Shown: piece after piece, positions 23,320 to 31,173 of the stretch
Layout: every line of letters begins with the position of its first letter
How positions within the stretch are numbered: position 1 is the stretch's first letter
Source: Spirochaetota bacterium
GTDB lineage: Bacteria; Spirochaetota; Spirochaetia; Treponematales; Treponemataceae
DNA length: 64,000 bases
Direction of reading: 5' to 3'
Assembly (NCBI GenBank): GCA_023443865.1
Contig: JAEZST010000011.1
Location: forward strand, 434,001-498,000
The notes under the pieces: generated by a model
What the model saw: the letters and a program-made list of their open reading frames with translations, nothing else
Databases searched by the model: none
What the model was told of the DNA's origin: nothing
Program-made: the position numbers and the translations under genes

Positions 23320-24962
23320 GCCGCAAGCACAGGAACTTCCAAAACTGGGGGCCGGGCACCAAGACCGACAAGGTGTCGGAAGGCCTCGCCGACCGGCCCG
23401 AGGTGAACCTCGCGGGCGGCGACCACTTCGCCACCCGCGCCCGCGCCAACGACTTCGTGCGCCTTATGCGCACGCTCCCGGATCCCGACCCGATTCTCCG
23501 CAAGATGGGTAGGGGCATTTCTGCCCTGCAAGAACTCTTGACCGATAGCCACATGGAGAGCGTGTGGAGCGTTCGATGCTCCACGGTTTCCGGATCGGAA
23601 TGGTTCATCGAAGCAGGAGCCGACGGGAAGCGCGAGCAGGAGGCTGCCGACGCCTTTGCCGAGCAGCTCTCTGCCCTGGATATCCCGCGCGTCATCGAGG
23701 AGATGATGGACGCGGTCGCCTACGGCTATTCGCCGCTGGAAGTACTCTGGCAAATCGACGGCGTCCGCTGGGGCATCGGCGGCATCGTCGGCAAGCCCCC
23801 GCAGTGGTTCGAGTTCGACCAGGAGAACCGCCTGGTGTTCCGCACTGGCGCCGTGGGCATCGAGGAGATACCGGAGAATCGCTTCCTCCTTGTTCGCCAC
23901 CGCCCGAGCTACGCCAACCCCTACGGGGACAAGGTGTTCTCCAAGTGCTTCTGGCCGGTGACCTTCAAGAAGAACGGATTCCGCTGGTGGACGGTATTCG
24001 TTGAGAAGTACGGCGGCGCGTTTATGTACGGCAAGTACCCGAACAACGCCGGGGAAGAATACAAGACCGAGCTGCTCGGTGCCTTGGAGAAGATGATATC
24101 CGACGCGGTCGCCATCGCTCCGGAGGGATCGGAGATCACTATCGAGGCCCTGGCGAATAAAGGCAGCGTGTCGAACGTGCACGCCGAGTACATCGCCATG
24201 GCGAACGCCGAGATCTCCAAGGCTGTCCTTGGCCAGACCCTGACCACCGAGATCGGCGACAAGGGAAGCTATGCCGCGTCCAAGACGCACAACATGGTGC
24301 GCGAGGATTTGGCCGCCGCCGACCGCCGCCGGATCGCCTCAGCCTTCAACCGGTTGGCCTCGGTCTTCACCTTCTACAACTTCGGCTCCGAGGTGGTCCC
24401 GCCGGTCTTCTCGTTCGTGAAGGACGAAGACCTCCAGCCAGCCCGCGCCGAGCGTGACGTGAAGCTCTATGCCCTCGGCTGGCGGCCGAAGAAGAGCTAC
24501 ATCGCCCGCGAGTACGGGATACCCGAAGACGACTTTGATCTGGCGAGCGCCCAGCCCGCCGGGTTTTCCCGCGCCGCTTCGGCGCTGATACCCGAGAGCG
24601 AGCACCCGGAGGATTGTTCCTGCGGATGCCGCGATGACGCGGGCGAGCGCAGACCGGCCAAGAAAAGCCCCGGTCTGTTCGCCCGTCTCGCTTCCCTGTT
24701 CTCCAAGACCAAGGAGGACAAGGAGCGGGAGAAAGACGACCGGCTCGTCGGCGACTTCGAGAAGTCGACCATGAAGTCGGCCCAGGAGGAAACGGATGAA
24801 GCCGTCGACGCCCTTATCGGGGCCGCAGGCTCGGCGGAGACTTTTGAAGATGCGGTTGCGGCTATTGCGACTGCGTATGGTCGCCGCTCTCCTTCGCGGT
24901 GCGCGGCTCTGCTTGACGAGGTTCGCTATGCGGCAAGCCAGGTAGGAGCCCGCCGTGGCTGA
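23316..24962 (+). CDS. Portal protein (Mu gp29/DUF935 family)
   Basis: This 548-residue protein shows DUF935 features: SALQELLTDSHMESVWSVRC, VAYGYSPLEVLWQIDG, LVRHRPSYANPYGDKVFSKC, and KYGGAFMYGKYP with GQTLTTEIGDKGSYAASK. The portal forms the dodecameric DNA gate at one capsid vertex. The C-terminal quarter is charged and less conserved and contains a CSCGC cluster near residue 430. It overlaps the terminase and gpF-like genes. Confidence 0.93.
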   Translation: MSRKHRNFQNWGPGTKTDKVSEGLADRPEVNLAGGDHFATRARANDFVRLMRTLPDPDPILRKMGRGISALQELLTDSHMESVWSVRCSTVSGSEWFIEAGADGKREQEAADAFAEQLSALDIPRVIEEMMDAVAYGYSPLEVLWQIDGVRWGIGGIVGKPPQWFEFDQENRLVFRTGAVGIEEIPENRFLLVRHRPSYANPYGDKVFSKCFWPVTFKKNGFRWWTVFVEKYGGAFMYGKYPNNAGEEYKTELLGALEKMISDAVAIAPEGSEITIEALANKGSVSNVHAEYIAMANAEISKAVLGQTLTTEIGDKGSYAASKTHNMVREDLAAADRRRIASAFNRLASVFTFYNFGSEVVPPVFSFVKDEDLQPARAERDVKLYALGWRPKKSYIAREYGIPEDDFDLASAQPAGFSRAASALIPESEHPEDCSCGCRDDAGERRPAKKSPGLFARLASLFSKTKEDKEREKDDRLVGDFEKSTMKSAQEETDEAVDALIGAAGSAETFEDAVAAIATAYGRRSPSRCAALLDEVRYAASQVGARRG

Positions 24963-26196
24963 TCGTATCCCCGATCCGGCCGAGGCCAAGCGCTACCTCT
25001 CGCGCAAGGCTGTGGTGGAGACCGAAGACTGGGACGAGCTGAAGTGGGGCGAACACGCCCACGCCTTCACCGTCGCCCATTCTCGGGACGCCGCCGTGCT
25101 GGACGATATCTTCGGGCTCCTCAATGACGCCATGGCTAATGGCGAGAGCTACGAGACCTTCCGAAAGGGCTTGCGCGGCCTCATGGAGGACAAGGGCTGG
25201 TACGGCAGGCAGGACAAGGGGTCAGAGGACGAAGAGTACATCAACTGGCGGACGAAGCTCATTTACCACGTCAACCAGCGCACCGCCTACGAGGCGGGCC
25301 GGTATCGCCAGCAACTGCGCGGTGCCGCGCTCCGGCCGATCTGGGTCTACAAGTCCAAGCTCGTCGGGAGCAATCGCCGCCAGGATCACGTGGCCCTGCA
25401 CGATAAGGCGCTTCGGTACGACGATCCCTTTTGGGACACGTACCGTCCGCCGAACGGATGGGGCTGCGAGTGCTCCGTGGTGACCTTGAGCGAGTCGGGC
25501 GCCGAGCGCGAAGGGATCGAGGTGATCTCCTCCGGGTCCGACGGACAGCCCCCAGCGCTCATGGGGCCGGACGGCCGGATGGTGGACTGGGGAGAGTTCG
25601 CTCCCGAGGAGTGGCGGTACAACCCCGGCCGCGAGGCCCTGGCTCCGAACTTCGGCAGCTACGAGAACCTCGCCCGGACGCGGATGTCGGACGGCCGCAC
25701 CGCCCTGCGCCATGCCGTGGACCGCTACCGCGCCGACATGGACGGCACGCGCATGACCGAGGGCGAGTTCAAGAAGACCCTGGACCGTATGGTGGAGAAG
25801 GACTACGCGCCCCAGGAGATTCTCTACCAGGTGGGGAACCTGGACTCCGACCGCTTCGCCGCCATGGAGAAGGCCGGGGTCGGCGACTCGAAGATCATGG
25901 CCACCGACGGCGCGCTGTACCACGGCACGGCCGACAAGGTGGCCCGTCAGAAGATCCCGAGCGGACGCTTTGAAGAGCTGTACAAGACCCTTCAAAGCCC
26001 CGAGCGAATATACGAGAACGGCCGTCCGGATCACCCGGAGCAGGGCCGCGAGTTCCACTTCGTCAAGGACACCGGAGACGGGAAGGTTCTGAAGGTGGTG
26101 CTCAAGCAGGCGTCGCCGGAAACCGCCTTGCGGATCCGGACGATGGGACTGGTGGAGGATCAATACGCGGGAGGGCAGTTTGAAAAGGTGTGGTAG
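24955..26196 (+). CDS. Mu gpF-like minor head protein with C-terminal extension
   Basis: Residues 1-200 form the phage Mu F/SPP1 gp7 head-morphogenesis domain. It includes YINWRTKLIYHVNQRTAYEA, RPIWVYKSKLVGSNRRQDHV and WDTYRPPNGWGCECSV with its conserved cysteines. Residues about 310-413 (GALYHGTADKVARQKIPSGR to the end) are an extra alpha/beta domain. Its pattern (REFHFVKDTGDGKVLKVVLK, then RIRTMG) recalls the small RNase-like toxin domains sometimes fused to these head proteins. That reading is tentative. It overlaps the portal gene by 8 bp and is followed after 132 bp by a peptidase gene. Confidence 0.88.
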   Translation: MADRIPDPAEAKRYLSRKAVVETEDWDELKWGEHAHAFTVAHSRDAAVLDDIFGLLNDAMANGESYETFRKGLRGLMEDKGWYGRQDKGSEDEEYINWRTKLIYHVNQRTAYEAGRYRQQLRGAALRPIWVYKSKLVGSNRRQDHVALHDKALRYDDPFWDTYRPPNGWGCECSVVTLSESGAEREGIEVISSGSDGQPPALMGPDGRMVDWGEFAPEEWRYNPGREALAPNFGSYENLARTRMSDGRTALRHAVDRYRADMDGTRMTEGEFKKTLDRMVEKDYAPQEILYQVGNLDSDRFAAMEKAGVGDSKIMATDGALYHGTADKVARQKIPSGRFEELYKTLQSPERIYENGRPDHPEQGREFHFVKDTGDGKVLKVVLKQASPETALRIRTMGLVEDQYAGGQFEKVW

Positions 26197-26328
26197 CCGC
26201 CGGGCGGAATTTGCGTCCGCTGCATCCCCGGCCGGATCGCTCCGGCAAGGCCGTGCTCTGGATATGGTCCTCAACGGCCACCAGTTCGAGTATAGCGCCG
26301 CTTTGCGCGGCGATCAAGGAGGAATGCG

Positions 26329-26940
26329 ATGAGCATCAAAGGCGCCCGGTTCTGGAACGATCGGGACCATTACTATACGCAGACGAACAACCCGACCGAG
26401 GAGATTCTCCGCAAGCGGTCGGACGGAAATTGGCTCGTTTCCTGCGGCCCCTCGGCGGCGGTCTCTTGCCTGTCCGCCATGGGGCACGATGTGGCGGTCA
26501 CGTGCCCCGGCTCCTACGCCCCCCAGCCAGAGGAGGTCTTCATGGACTTCTTCAACGACCCAAGGAACTACGACGCGCTCCGCGTTGCCCGGCCGGAAAC
26601 CGACCCGAAGGACTGGCACGGAAACGAGATTCCCCAGTTCTACCCGGTAGCGGTCCCGGCGGTGTTCGGCGTTCGCGCGGACTTCTCCTGGTGCAACGAC
26701 ATCGACCGCGTCGCCACGAGCCTGCGGGAAGGCAACGCCGTCCAGCTGTGCCTGGTCAAGCCCGGCCACTACGTGGCGGCCGTCGCCTGGGACGAGGCCG
26801 CGCGGGAGCTGATCTTCAACGATCCGTGGCCCGGCCGCTTCGCCGACAAGGACGGCTTCAACCGGAGGATGAGCGAGGCGGAGTACCGCGCGAACGTGAA
26901 GCCGTTCGTGATCGTGTACGGGGGCAAGATAGGTGCGTAA
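26329..26940 (+). CDS. C39-like cysteine peptidase, possible endolysin or virion lysin
   Basis: This 203-residue protein has a papain-like/C39 pattern. The catalytic Cys lies in WLVSCGPSAAVSCLSAMG, the His in VKPGHYVAAVAWDEAARELI, and the Asp/Asn in FNDPWPGRF. No signal peptide is visible. Peptidases of this fold cut peptide cross-links, and this is the only lysin candidate in the prophage, so it may be the endolysin. Its place between head genes could also indicate a capsid-associated enzyme. GGAGGAATGCG supplies the ribosome site. Confidence 0.7.
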   Translation: MSIKGARFWNDRDHYYTQTNNPTEEILRKRSDGNWLVSCGPSAAVSCLSAMGHDVAVTCPGSYAPQPEEVFMDFFNDPRNYDALRVARPETDPKDWHGNEIPQFYPVAVPAVFGVRADFSWCNDIDRVATSLREGNAVQLCLVKPGHYVAAVAWDEAARELIFNDPWPGRFADKDGFNRRMSEAEYRANVKPFVIVYGGKIGA

Positions 26941-26949
26941 CGGGGCTAA

Positions 26950-27091
26950 GTATAGCAAAAAAGCTATACACGCGAGAAAGGCCGTAAACGGGCGCGAAAC
27001 GGGAAAAGGGTATCCAACTGCCACCATGGAGGGGTCAATCGAAATTAAAGGCGAATTAAAGCCAATTAAAGGGTATCTCCAACGATTGACC
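26950..27091 (+). promoter_or_regulatory. Repeat-rich control region before the capsid operon
   Basis: The gap holds several signals. A hairpin GTATAGC-A6-GCTATAC lies at 26950-26969. A perfect 9-bp inverted repeat GGTCAATCG (27033-27041) faces CGATTGACC (27083-27091). Between the arms are three AATTAAAG copies at 27043, 27054 and 27064, spaced about one helical turn. GGGTATC occurs at 27008 and 27071. This suggests an activator-dependent late promoter or an RNA regulatory element for the protease/capsid operon. Confidence 0.45.
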
Positions 27092-27139
27092 GGAGCCGCT
27101 TTCCCGTCTTTTGCCCCAAAAGGGAGGGCGTATGCCTGA
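27026..27139 (+). CDS. Possible small ORF with KGELKP motif
   Basis: A 37-residue frame opens with ATG at 27026 and overlaps the start of the protease gene by 8 bp. It contains EIKGELKPIKG. The gene at 37932 has LKGELKP near its start, and the DNA of this motif is similar in both (GAATTAAAGCCA shared), with synonymous differences. No ribosome site is visible and the frame crosses the repeat-rich control region, so it may be a fragment or chance. Confidence 0.25.
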   Translation: MEGSIEIKGELKPIKGYLQRLTGAAFPSFAPKGRAYA

Positions 27140-28112
27140 GATCATGATTTTCAAGACCGGGAAGTACCCGCAGGGCGACTGGCCCAAGGAGCGGGTTCAG
27201 CGGATGGTCGACGCCTACGATCCGGACAAGGGCATCGAGGCGGCGGTGGTGATCGGCCACAGGTTCTACGCCGACACCGACGAGGCGCAGTTCGCCCATG
27301 GGTGGGTCAAGAGCCTGCGCATGGACGGCTCCGGGAAGGTTTACGCGGACATCCCCGAGTTCTCCTCGGACGCCAAGAAGGCGATGGCGGAGAAGAAGCT
27401 CCGCTACGTGTCCTCGGAGATCTTCGAGTTCGACAAGCTCGATCCCGACCAGCCGCCGTATCTGCGCGCCGTAGCGCTCCTGGGCCGAGACACCCCGGCG
27501 ATTTCCACCACCAGACTCCCGAGTCTTTTCGGCCTTCTGGGCGACGGGGCGATGAGCACGGTGGACGAGAAGCAGCATATCGCGGCCTTCACCCGCAAGG
27601 TGAGCGCCGAAGAAATGAGCACCCTGTCGTCGGAAGGACGGCAAGAGGAAACCCAGAACCTACAGGAGGAAGACATGGGTGAGGTTGAGAAACTGCAGGC
27701 AGAGCTTGCGAAGAACAACGAACAGCTCGCCGCCTTCCGCAGGGAGAACGAAGAGCTGAAGTCCGCCGGGAAAAAGAACGACGCGACCGCTTTCTTCGGG
27801 AAGCTGCGGGACGAGGGCAAGCTCGCCCCGGCGCTGTTCGACCGCGCCGTGGCGTTGGACGCGAAGCTCGGCGACGAGGACCGCAAGGAATTGCGCGCCC
27901 TGTTCGGCGAGCTTTCCACCACGGTCGATCTGACCGGCGCGCACGCGGCGGACAAGAAGAGGGCCGGAAGCCCTCAGGCGGGAAGCGCTCCGCTCACCGC
28001 CAAGATCAAGGCCTTCCAGGCCGAGAAGAAGCTGGCCACCTTCGCCGACGCGGCCGCCGCGCTCTACGCGGAGAAACCCGAACTTTTCGATGAGGAAGGA
28101 GATCAGGCATGA
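27132..28112 (+). CDS. Mu gpI-like head maturation protease with scaffold C-terminus
   Basis: This 326-residue protein has an N-terminal protease domain (VQRMVDAYDPDKGIEAAVVI then GH, HGWVKSLRMDGSGKVYADIP, KLRYVSSEIFEFDKL, AVALLGRDTPAI) as in Mu gpI. A C-terminal charged, helical scaffold follows (about 180-326). The start at 27132 follows GGGAGG at the right spacing. A strong internal ribosome site and in-frame ATG at 27675 would give the scaffold alone, as gpZ does in Mu. It precedes the decoration and major capsid genes. Confidence 0.9.
   Translation: MPEIMIFKTGKYPQGDWPKERVQRMVDAYDPDKGIEAAVVIGHRFYADTDEAQFAHGWVKSLRMDGSGKVYADIPEFSSDAKKAMAEKKLRYVSSEIFEFDKLDPDQPPYLRAVALLGRDTPAISTTRLPSLFGLLGDGAMSTVDEKQHIAAFTRKVSAEEMSTLSSEGRQEETQNLQEEDMGEVEKLQAELAKNNEQLAAFRRENEELKSAGKKNDATAFFGKLRDEGKLAPALFDRAVALDAKLGDEDRKELRALFGELSTTVDLTGAHAADKKRAGSPQAGSAPLTAKIKAFQAEKKLATFADAAAALYAEKPELFDEEGDQA
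27675..28112 (+). CDS. Scaffold protein from internal in-frame start (Mu gpZ-like)
   Basis: AGGAGGA at 27665-27671 lies just before an ATG at 27675 that is in frame with the protease gene (codon 182). The resulting 145-residue product begins GEVEKLQAELAKNNEQLAAF, a coiled coil, and ends with a basic/helical region. This nested arrangement is known from Mu and other phages, where the scaffold is made in excess of the protease. Confidence 0.75.
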   Translation: MGEVEKLQAELAKNNEQLAAFRRENEELKSAGKKNDATAFFGKLRDEGKLAPALFDRAVALDAKLGDEDRKELRALFGELSTTVDLTGAHAADKKRAGSPQAGSAPLTAKIKAFQAEKKLATFADAAAALYAEKPELFDEEGDQA

Positions 28113-28495
28113 GCAATCGCAGACCGTACATCGCCGAGTCGGCCATCGCCCCCGGGACCGGAGTGGTCCAGGGGACGGCCGAGAACCAGGTCAAGGCGCC
28201 GGGCTCCGGCGGCTCGGGCGACTTCATCGGGGTGTACCCCTTCGAGGCCAACGAGGCCAAGGCCGCCGGAGACTCCGTCGGCATCGAGCTTGATGACGTG
28301 GTCAAGGTGCTCGCGGGCGGTTCCGTGACCGCCGGGAAGAAGGCGGCCCTCAAGGCCGATACCTCCGGAACCTTCGTCAACGTCGCCACCACCGCCGGGG
28401 CGCATCCGACCTGCGGCACGTTCCTCCAGTCCGGCTCCGCCGGGGAGTACGTGGACATGATCGTGGAACGCGGAAGCGTTACCGTCCCGGCGTAA
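28109..28495 (+). CDS. DUF2190-like capsid decoration protein
   Basis: This 128-residue, glycine-rich beta protein (VYPFEANEAKAAGDSVGIEL, then VLAGGSVTAGKKAALKADTS) fits the DUF2190 family found between scaffold and major capsid genes. These proteins are thought to stabilise or decorate the capsid surface. It overlaps the scaffold stop (ATGA) and is followed 20 bp later by the capsid gene. Confidence 0.78.
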   Translation: MSNRRPYIAESAIAPGTGVVQGTAENQVKAPGSGGSGDFIGVYPFEANEAKAAGDSVGIELDDVVKVLAGGSVTAGKKAALKADTSGTFVNVATTAGAHPTCGTFLQSGSAGEYVDMIVERGSVTVPA

Positions 28496-28515
28496 GCCAA
28501 GGAGGAGAGTGAACT

Positions 28516-29484
28516 ATGGGCAGAGAAAAAGGATTCGTCAGTCCGCTCCTGAGCAATCTCGCGAGCGACCATTCGACCAAAGCGCGGGAGGGCCTCGTCG
28601 GCCCCATCATCTTCCCGCGCATCCCGGTGGGCAAGCCCTCCGGCAAGTACGCGACCTTCAGCGCGGAGACCGCCTTCAAGGTCCCCGACACCACCATGGC
28701 CGGAGAGCGCGCCCGCGCGGCGGAGTTCGCCGCCGCTGGCGAGATGGTCTCCTTCGCGACCAGCGCCCACGGGCTGAAGAGCTTCATCGACGAGGCCGAC
28801 CTGGAGTTCATGGACGGCCCGTTCAAGCTCTGGGAGAGGCGCAAGGTGGAACTCCTCACGGCCAAGCTGGAGCTGGCCCAGGAGAAGCGGATCGCCGACA
28901 CGATCCTCGCCCTCGCGGGCCGCTCGGCAGCTCTTTCCGGGACCGGCACGGCCAAGACCAACAAGTGGGCCAACGCCTCCGACACCCTCGGCGGCGACCC
29001 CTACGCGGCTATCGTCGACGCCATCGCGGCCCTGTTCTACAGGCCGAACCTGATGGTGATCCCCGAGGCCGTCTACGACGCCATCGAGTTCCACCCCCGG
29101 CTCATCAGCAAGCTCGGCGAGGCGAATCTCGTGAAGAAGGTGGACGAGGCCAACCTCTCCAAGCTCTTCCGGATCGACCGCGTCGTCATCGCCAAGGGTA
29201 AGGCGGACTTCGGCAAGCGCAACAGCTCCAAGACCGTCACCCTCTCCGGGCTCTGGGGAAACAACGTGGTGCTCGCCTACGCCAGCGACGTGTGGGACGA
29301 GCCCTGCGCGGGAAAGACCGTTTCGGTCAACTACCCGCAGGCCGACAACAACGGCTTCGTGGTCCGTACCTGGGACGAGGAAGACGGCGGCGTGCTGGGC
29401 GGAGAGTACGTCCAGGTCGCGCATGACACGACGGAGCTCGTGGTCGCCCCCGAGCTGATCTACAGCATCAAGGACGTGCTCTGA
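28516..29484 (+). CDS. Major capsid protein
   Basis: This 322-residue protein lies at the position of the Mu gpT-type shell protein, directly after scaffold and decoration genes. It shows HK97-fold-like traits: a helical N-terminal arm, an alpha/beta body (LMVIPEAVYDAIEFHPRLIS, then FRIDRVVIAKG) and a C-terminal GLWGNNVVLAYASD segment. A very strong CAAGGAGGAG ribosome site suits high expression. The exact capsid family is not certain from sequence alone. Confidence 0.82.
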   Translation: MGREKGFVSPLLSNLASDHSTKAREGLVGPIIFPRIPVGKPSGKYATFSAETAFKVPDTTMAGERARAAEFAAAGEMVSFATSAHGLKSFIDEADLEFMDGPFKLWERRKVELLTAKLELAQEKRIADTILALAGRSAALSGTGTAKTNKWANASDTLGGDPYAAIVDAIAALFYRPNLMVIPEAVYDAIEFHPRLISKLGEANLVKKVDEANLSKLFRIDRVVIAKGKADFGKRNSSKTVTLSGLWGNNVVLAYASDVWDEPCAGKTVSVNYPQADNNGFVVRTWDEEDGGVLGGEYVQVAHDTTELVVAPELIYSIKDVL

Positions 29485-29532
29485 TCGCCTGAATAGGGCG
29501 ACCAGGAGCGGCGGGAAAAGAGGAGTCGAGCT

Positions 29533-29952
29533 ATGGCCTACTGCACCATCACCGATCTGCAAGCCGCCTACGGCGAGGACAAGATCAGCGCCTGGAGCCG
29601 CATGGACCCGGACGCGGTGGACAGGGCCATAGCGGACGCCGGGGCCGAGATAGATGGGTACCTGCTTTCCGGCGGGTACCCGGTTCCTCTTGAAGGCCCT
29701 CCTGCGAACGTCAAGAAGTACTGCATCGACATCGCCGCCGCCAACCTCATCGTGGGTGTCGGCGTCTTGAAGGACGACCCCGGCGGAACCGCCGTCGTCG
29801 AGCAGGCTAAGGCGGCCCGGCGCTACCTGGAGAAGGTGGCGGAGGGAAAGTTCCGGATCCCCGGATACGCCCAGGAAGGCGAAACCGCGCGCCCCCCGTC
29901 GGGGAACGTGCAGGTGTCGTCCTCGCCGCGACTTGATCTTCGGGGGTACTGA
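29533..29952 (+). CDS. DUF1320 head-tail connector protein (Mu gp36-like)
   Basis: This 139-residue protein starts YCTITDLQAAYGEDKISAWS and has DRAIADAGAEIDGYL and RYLEKVAEGKFRIPG, the standard DUF1320 blocks. The family forms the connector ring beneath the portal. It overlaps the gpG-like gene by one base and has a good ribosome site. Confidence 0.88.
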   Translation: MAYCTITDLQAAYGEDKISAWSRMDPDAVDRAIADAGAEIDGYLLSGGYPVPLEGPPANVKKYCIDIAAANLIVGVGVLKDDPGGTAVVEQAKAARRYLEKVAEGKFRIPGYAQEGETARPPSGNVQVSSSPRLDLRGY

Positions 29953-30413
29953 TGGCCGGGGCGGGAATAGAGGCCCGGTTCGACGAGCGGGAGTTCCAGG
30001 CGATTCTGACCGCCCTCTCGCGCGCCGCCATGCCGGACCTGAAGGCCATCGCCGACTTCGCGGGCGGCGAGCTTGACTACATCGCCAAGCAGGCCTTCGA
30101 GAAAGAGCAGGACCCCGTCACCGGGGCGGCGTGGAGGCAGCTAAAACGGCCGCGCAAGGACGGGTCGGCACGGCCCATCTTGAACGCGGGCGGGCAACTC
30201 AAGCGCTCCCTGGTGTGGGAAGCATTTCCGGACGGGTCGGTGATCTACGGATCGAACATGATCTACGCCCGGATTCATTTGAAGGGCGGACGTGCGGGGC
30301 GAGGCCAGAAGGTCAACATCCCCGCGCGGCCGTACATGGGAGTACCGGCGGATTTCGACCGCCGCATCCTGAACGATCCGGCAATTCTTGAATTGCTCGG
30401 GCTGGGAGGCTGA
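29952..30413 (+). CDS. Mu gpG-like virion morphogenesis (tail completion) protein
   Basis: This 153-residue protein contains FEKEQDPVTGAAWRQLKRPR and ILNAGGQLKRSL, then VIYGSNMIYARIHLKGGRAG and IPARPYMG. This is the common pattern of the phage virion morphogenesis family. These proteins close or stabilise the tail-head junction. It starts in the stop of the DUF1320 gene. Confidence 0.88.
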   Translation: MAGAGIEARFDEREFQAILTALSRAAMPDLKAIADFAGGELDYIAKQAFEKEQDPVTGAAWRQLKRPRKDGSARPILNAGGQLKRSLVWEAFPDGSVIYGSNMIYARIHLKGGRAGRGQKVNIPARPYMGVPADFDRRILNDPAILELLGLGG

Positions 30414-30414
30414 C

Positions 30415-30933
30415 ATGATCAAAGAGGCGAAGGATCTACTCACGGCCGTTGTGAACGCCCGTGTGCCTGCCGCCACCGTCGTCAGGTCGGCTTCCGAGGA
30501 GTCACGTGCTGTCATGGCCCGCAAGTGGCCGCTGGTGTCGTTGATCACCAACCCCGGTGTCTTCGATGGAGCCGAGGCAAAACTGGTCCGGTATTTCGAC
30601 TCGGTAGCGAAGATGTGGAAGCAGCGCTATGTGCGCGGCAACCGCGTCTTGCCGATCCTGGTGCGGTGCTGGGCGGAGGGAGAGGACGCGGCCGACGCAT
30701 TGTTCAGCCGCATCCTTCCGGCGATTCCCAGCCGCTGGGAGTATGACGACTTTTCCGGAACCGTGGAAATCTTCGCCGAGGAGCATTCGGACCATACGGG
30801 CAACACGGCGAAGCTGTACCTGTCCGTGGTGGAGGTTCGGTTCTCCATCCCGGCGGCCCTGGAAGAGGGCGTGATTCCTACCATTGACCAGATCGATATC
30901 GCGCCTGGAGAGGTCGCGAGTCCGCAAGCCTAA
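30415..30933 (+). CDS. Tail terminator-like protein (Mu gp37 position)
   Basis: This 172-residue product starts at the ATG at 30415, overlapping the previous gene's stop region. An N-terminal helix (IKEAKDLLTAVVNARVPAAT) is followed by beta-rich segments such as WKQRYVRGNRVLPILVRCWA and AKLYLSVVEVRFSIPAA. Position between gpG and the sheath matches Mu gp37, a tail terminator-like role. I base this on position and general shape only. Confidence 0.6.
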   Translation: MIKEAKDLLTAVVNARVPAATVVRSASEESRAVMARKWPLVSLITNPGVFDGAEAKLVRYFDSVAKMWKQRYVRGNRVLPILVRCWAEGEDAADALFSRILPAIPSRWEYDDFSGTVEIFAEEHSDHTGNTAKLYLSVVEVRFSIPAALEEGVIPTIDQIDIAPGEVASPQA

Positions 30934-30942
30934 GGAGGGCTT

Positions 30943-31173
30943 ATGTCGAACGAAAGCAAGGACGGCCAAAAAGACGCCGTCGATACGAGGCAGAAAGGGC
31001 CGGTGCTCCTTCTTACGGTCGAAGAGCACGCCAAACGGCAAAAGCTGACCGCTCCGATCTTCTCCGCTGTCATGCAGTCAAAAGGCTGGGCAAGTGGCAA
31101 GAAGGTCTCCAAGAGCGAGTTTGAAGGGGCTATAAACGCCTTTTTGGACTCCCCTATGGGAGGTAGAAAATAA
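30943..31173 (+). CDS. Small tail-region protein (Mu gp38 position)
   Basis: This 76-residue polar N-terminus is followed by VEEHAKRQKLTAPIFSAVMQ and WASGKKVSKSEFEGAINAFL. It resembles small proteins placed just before the sheath in Mu-like phages. No function is known. AAGGAGGG precedes the ATG, and its last base is the first of the sheath gene. Confidence 0.6.
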   Translation: MSNESKDGQKDAVDTRQKGPVLLLTVEEHAKRQKLTAPIFSAVMQSKGWASGKKVSKSEFEGAINAFLDSPMGGRK

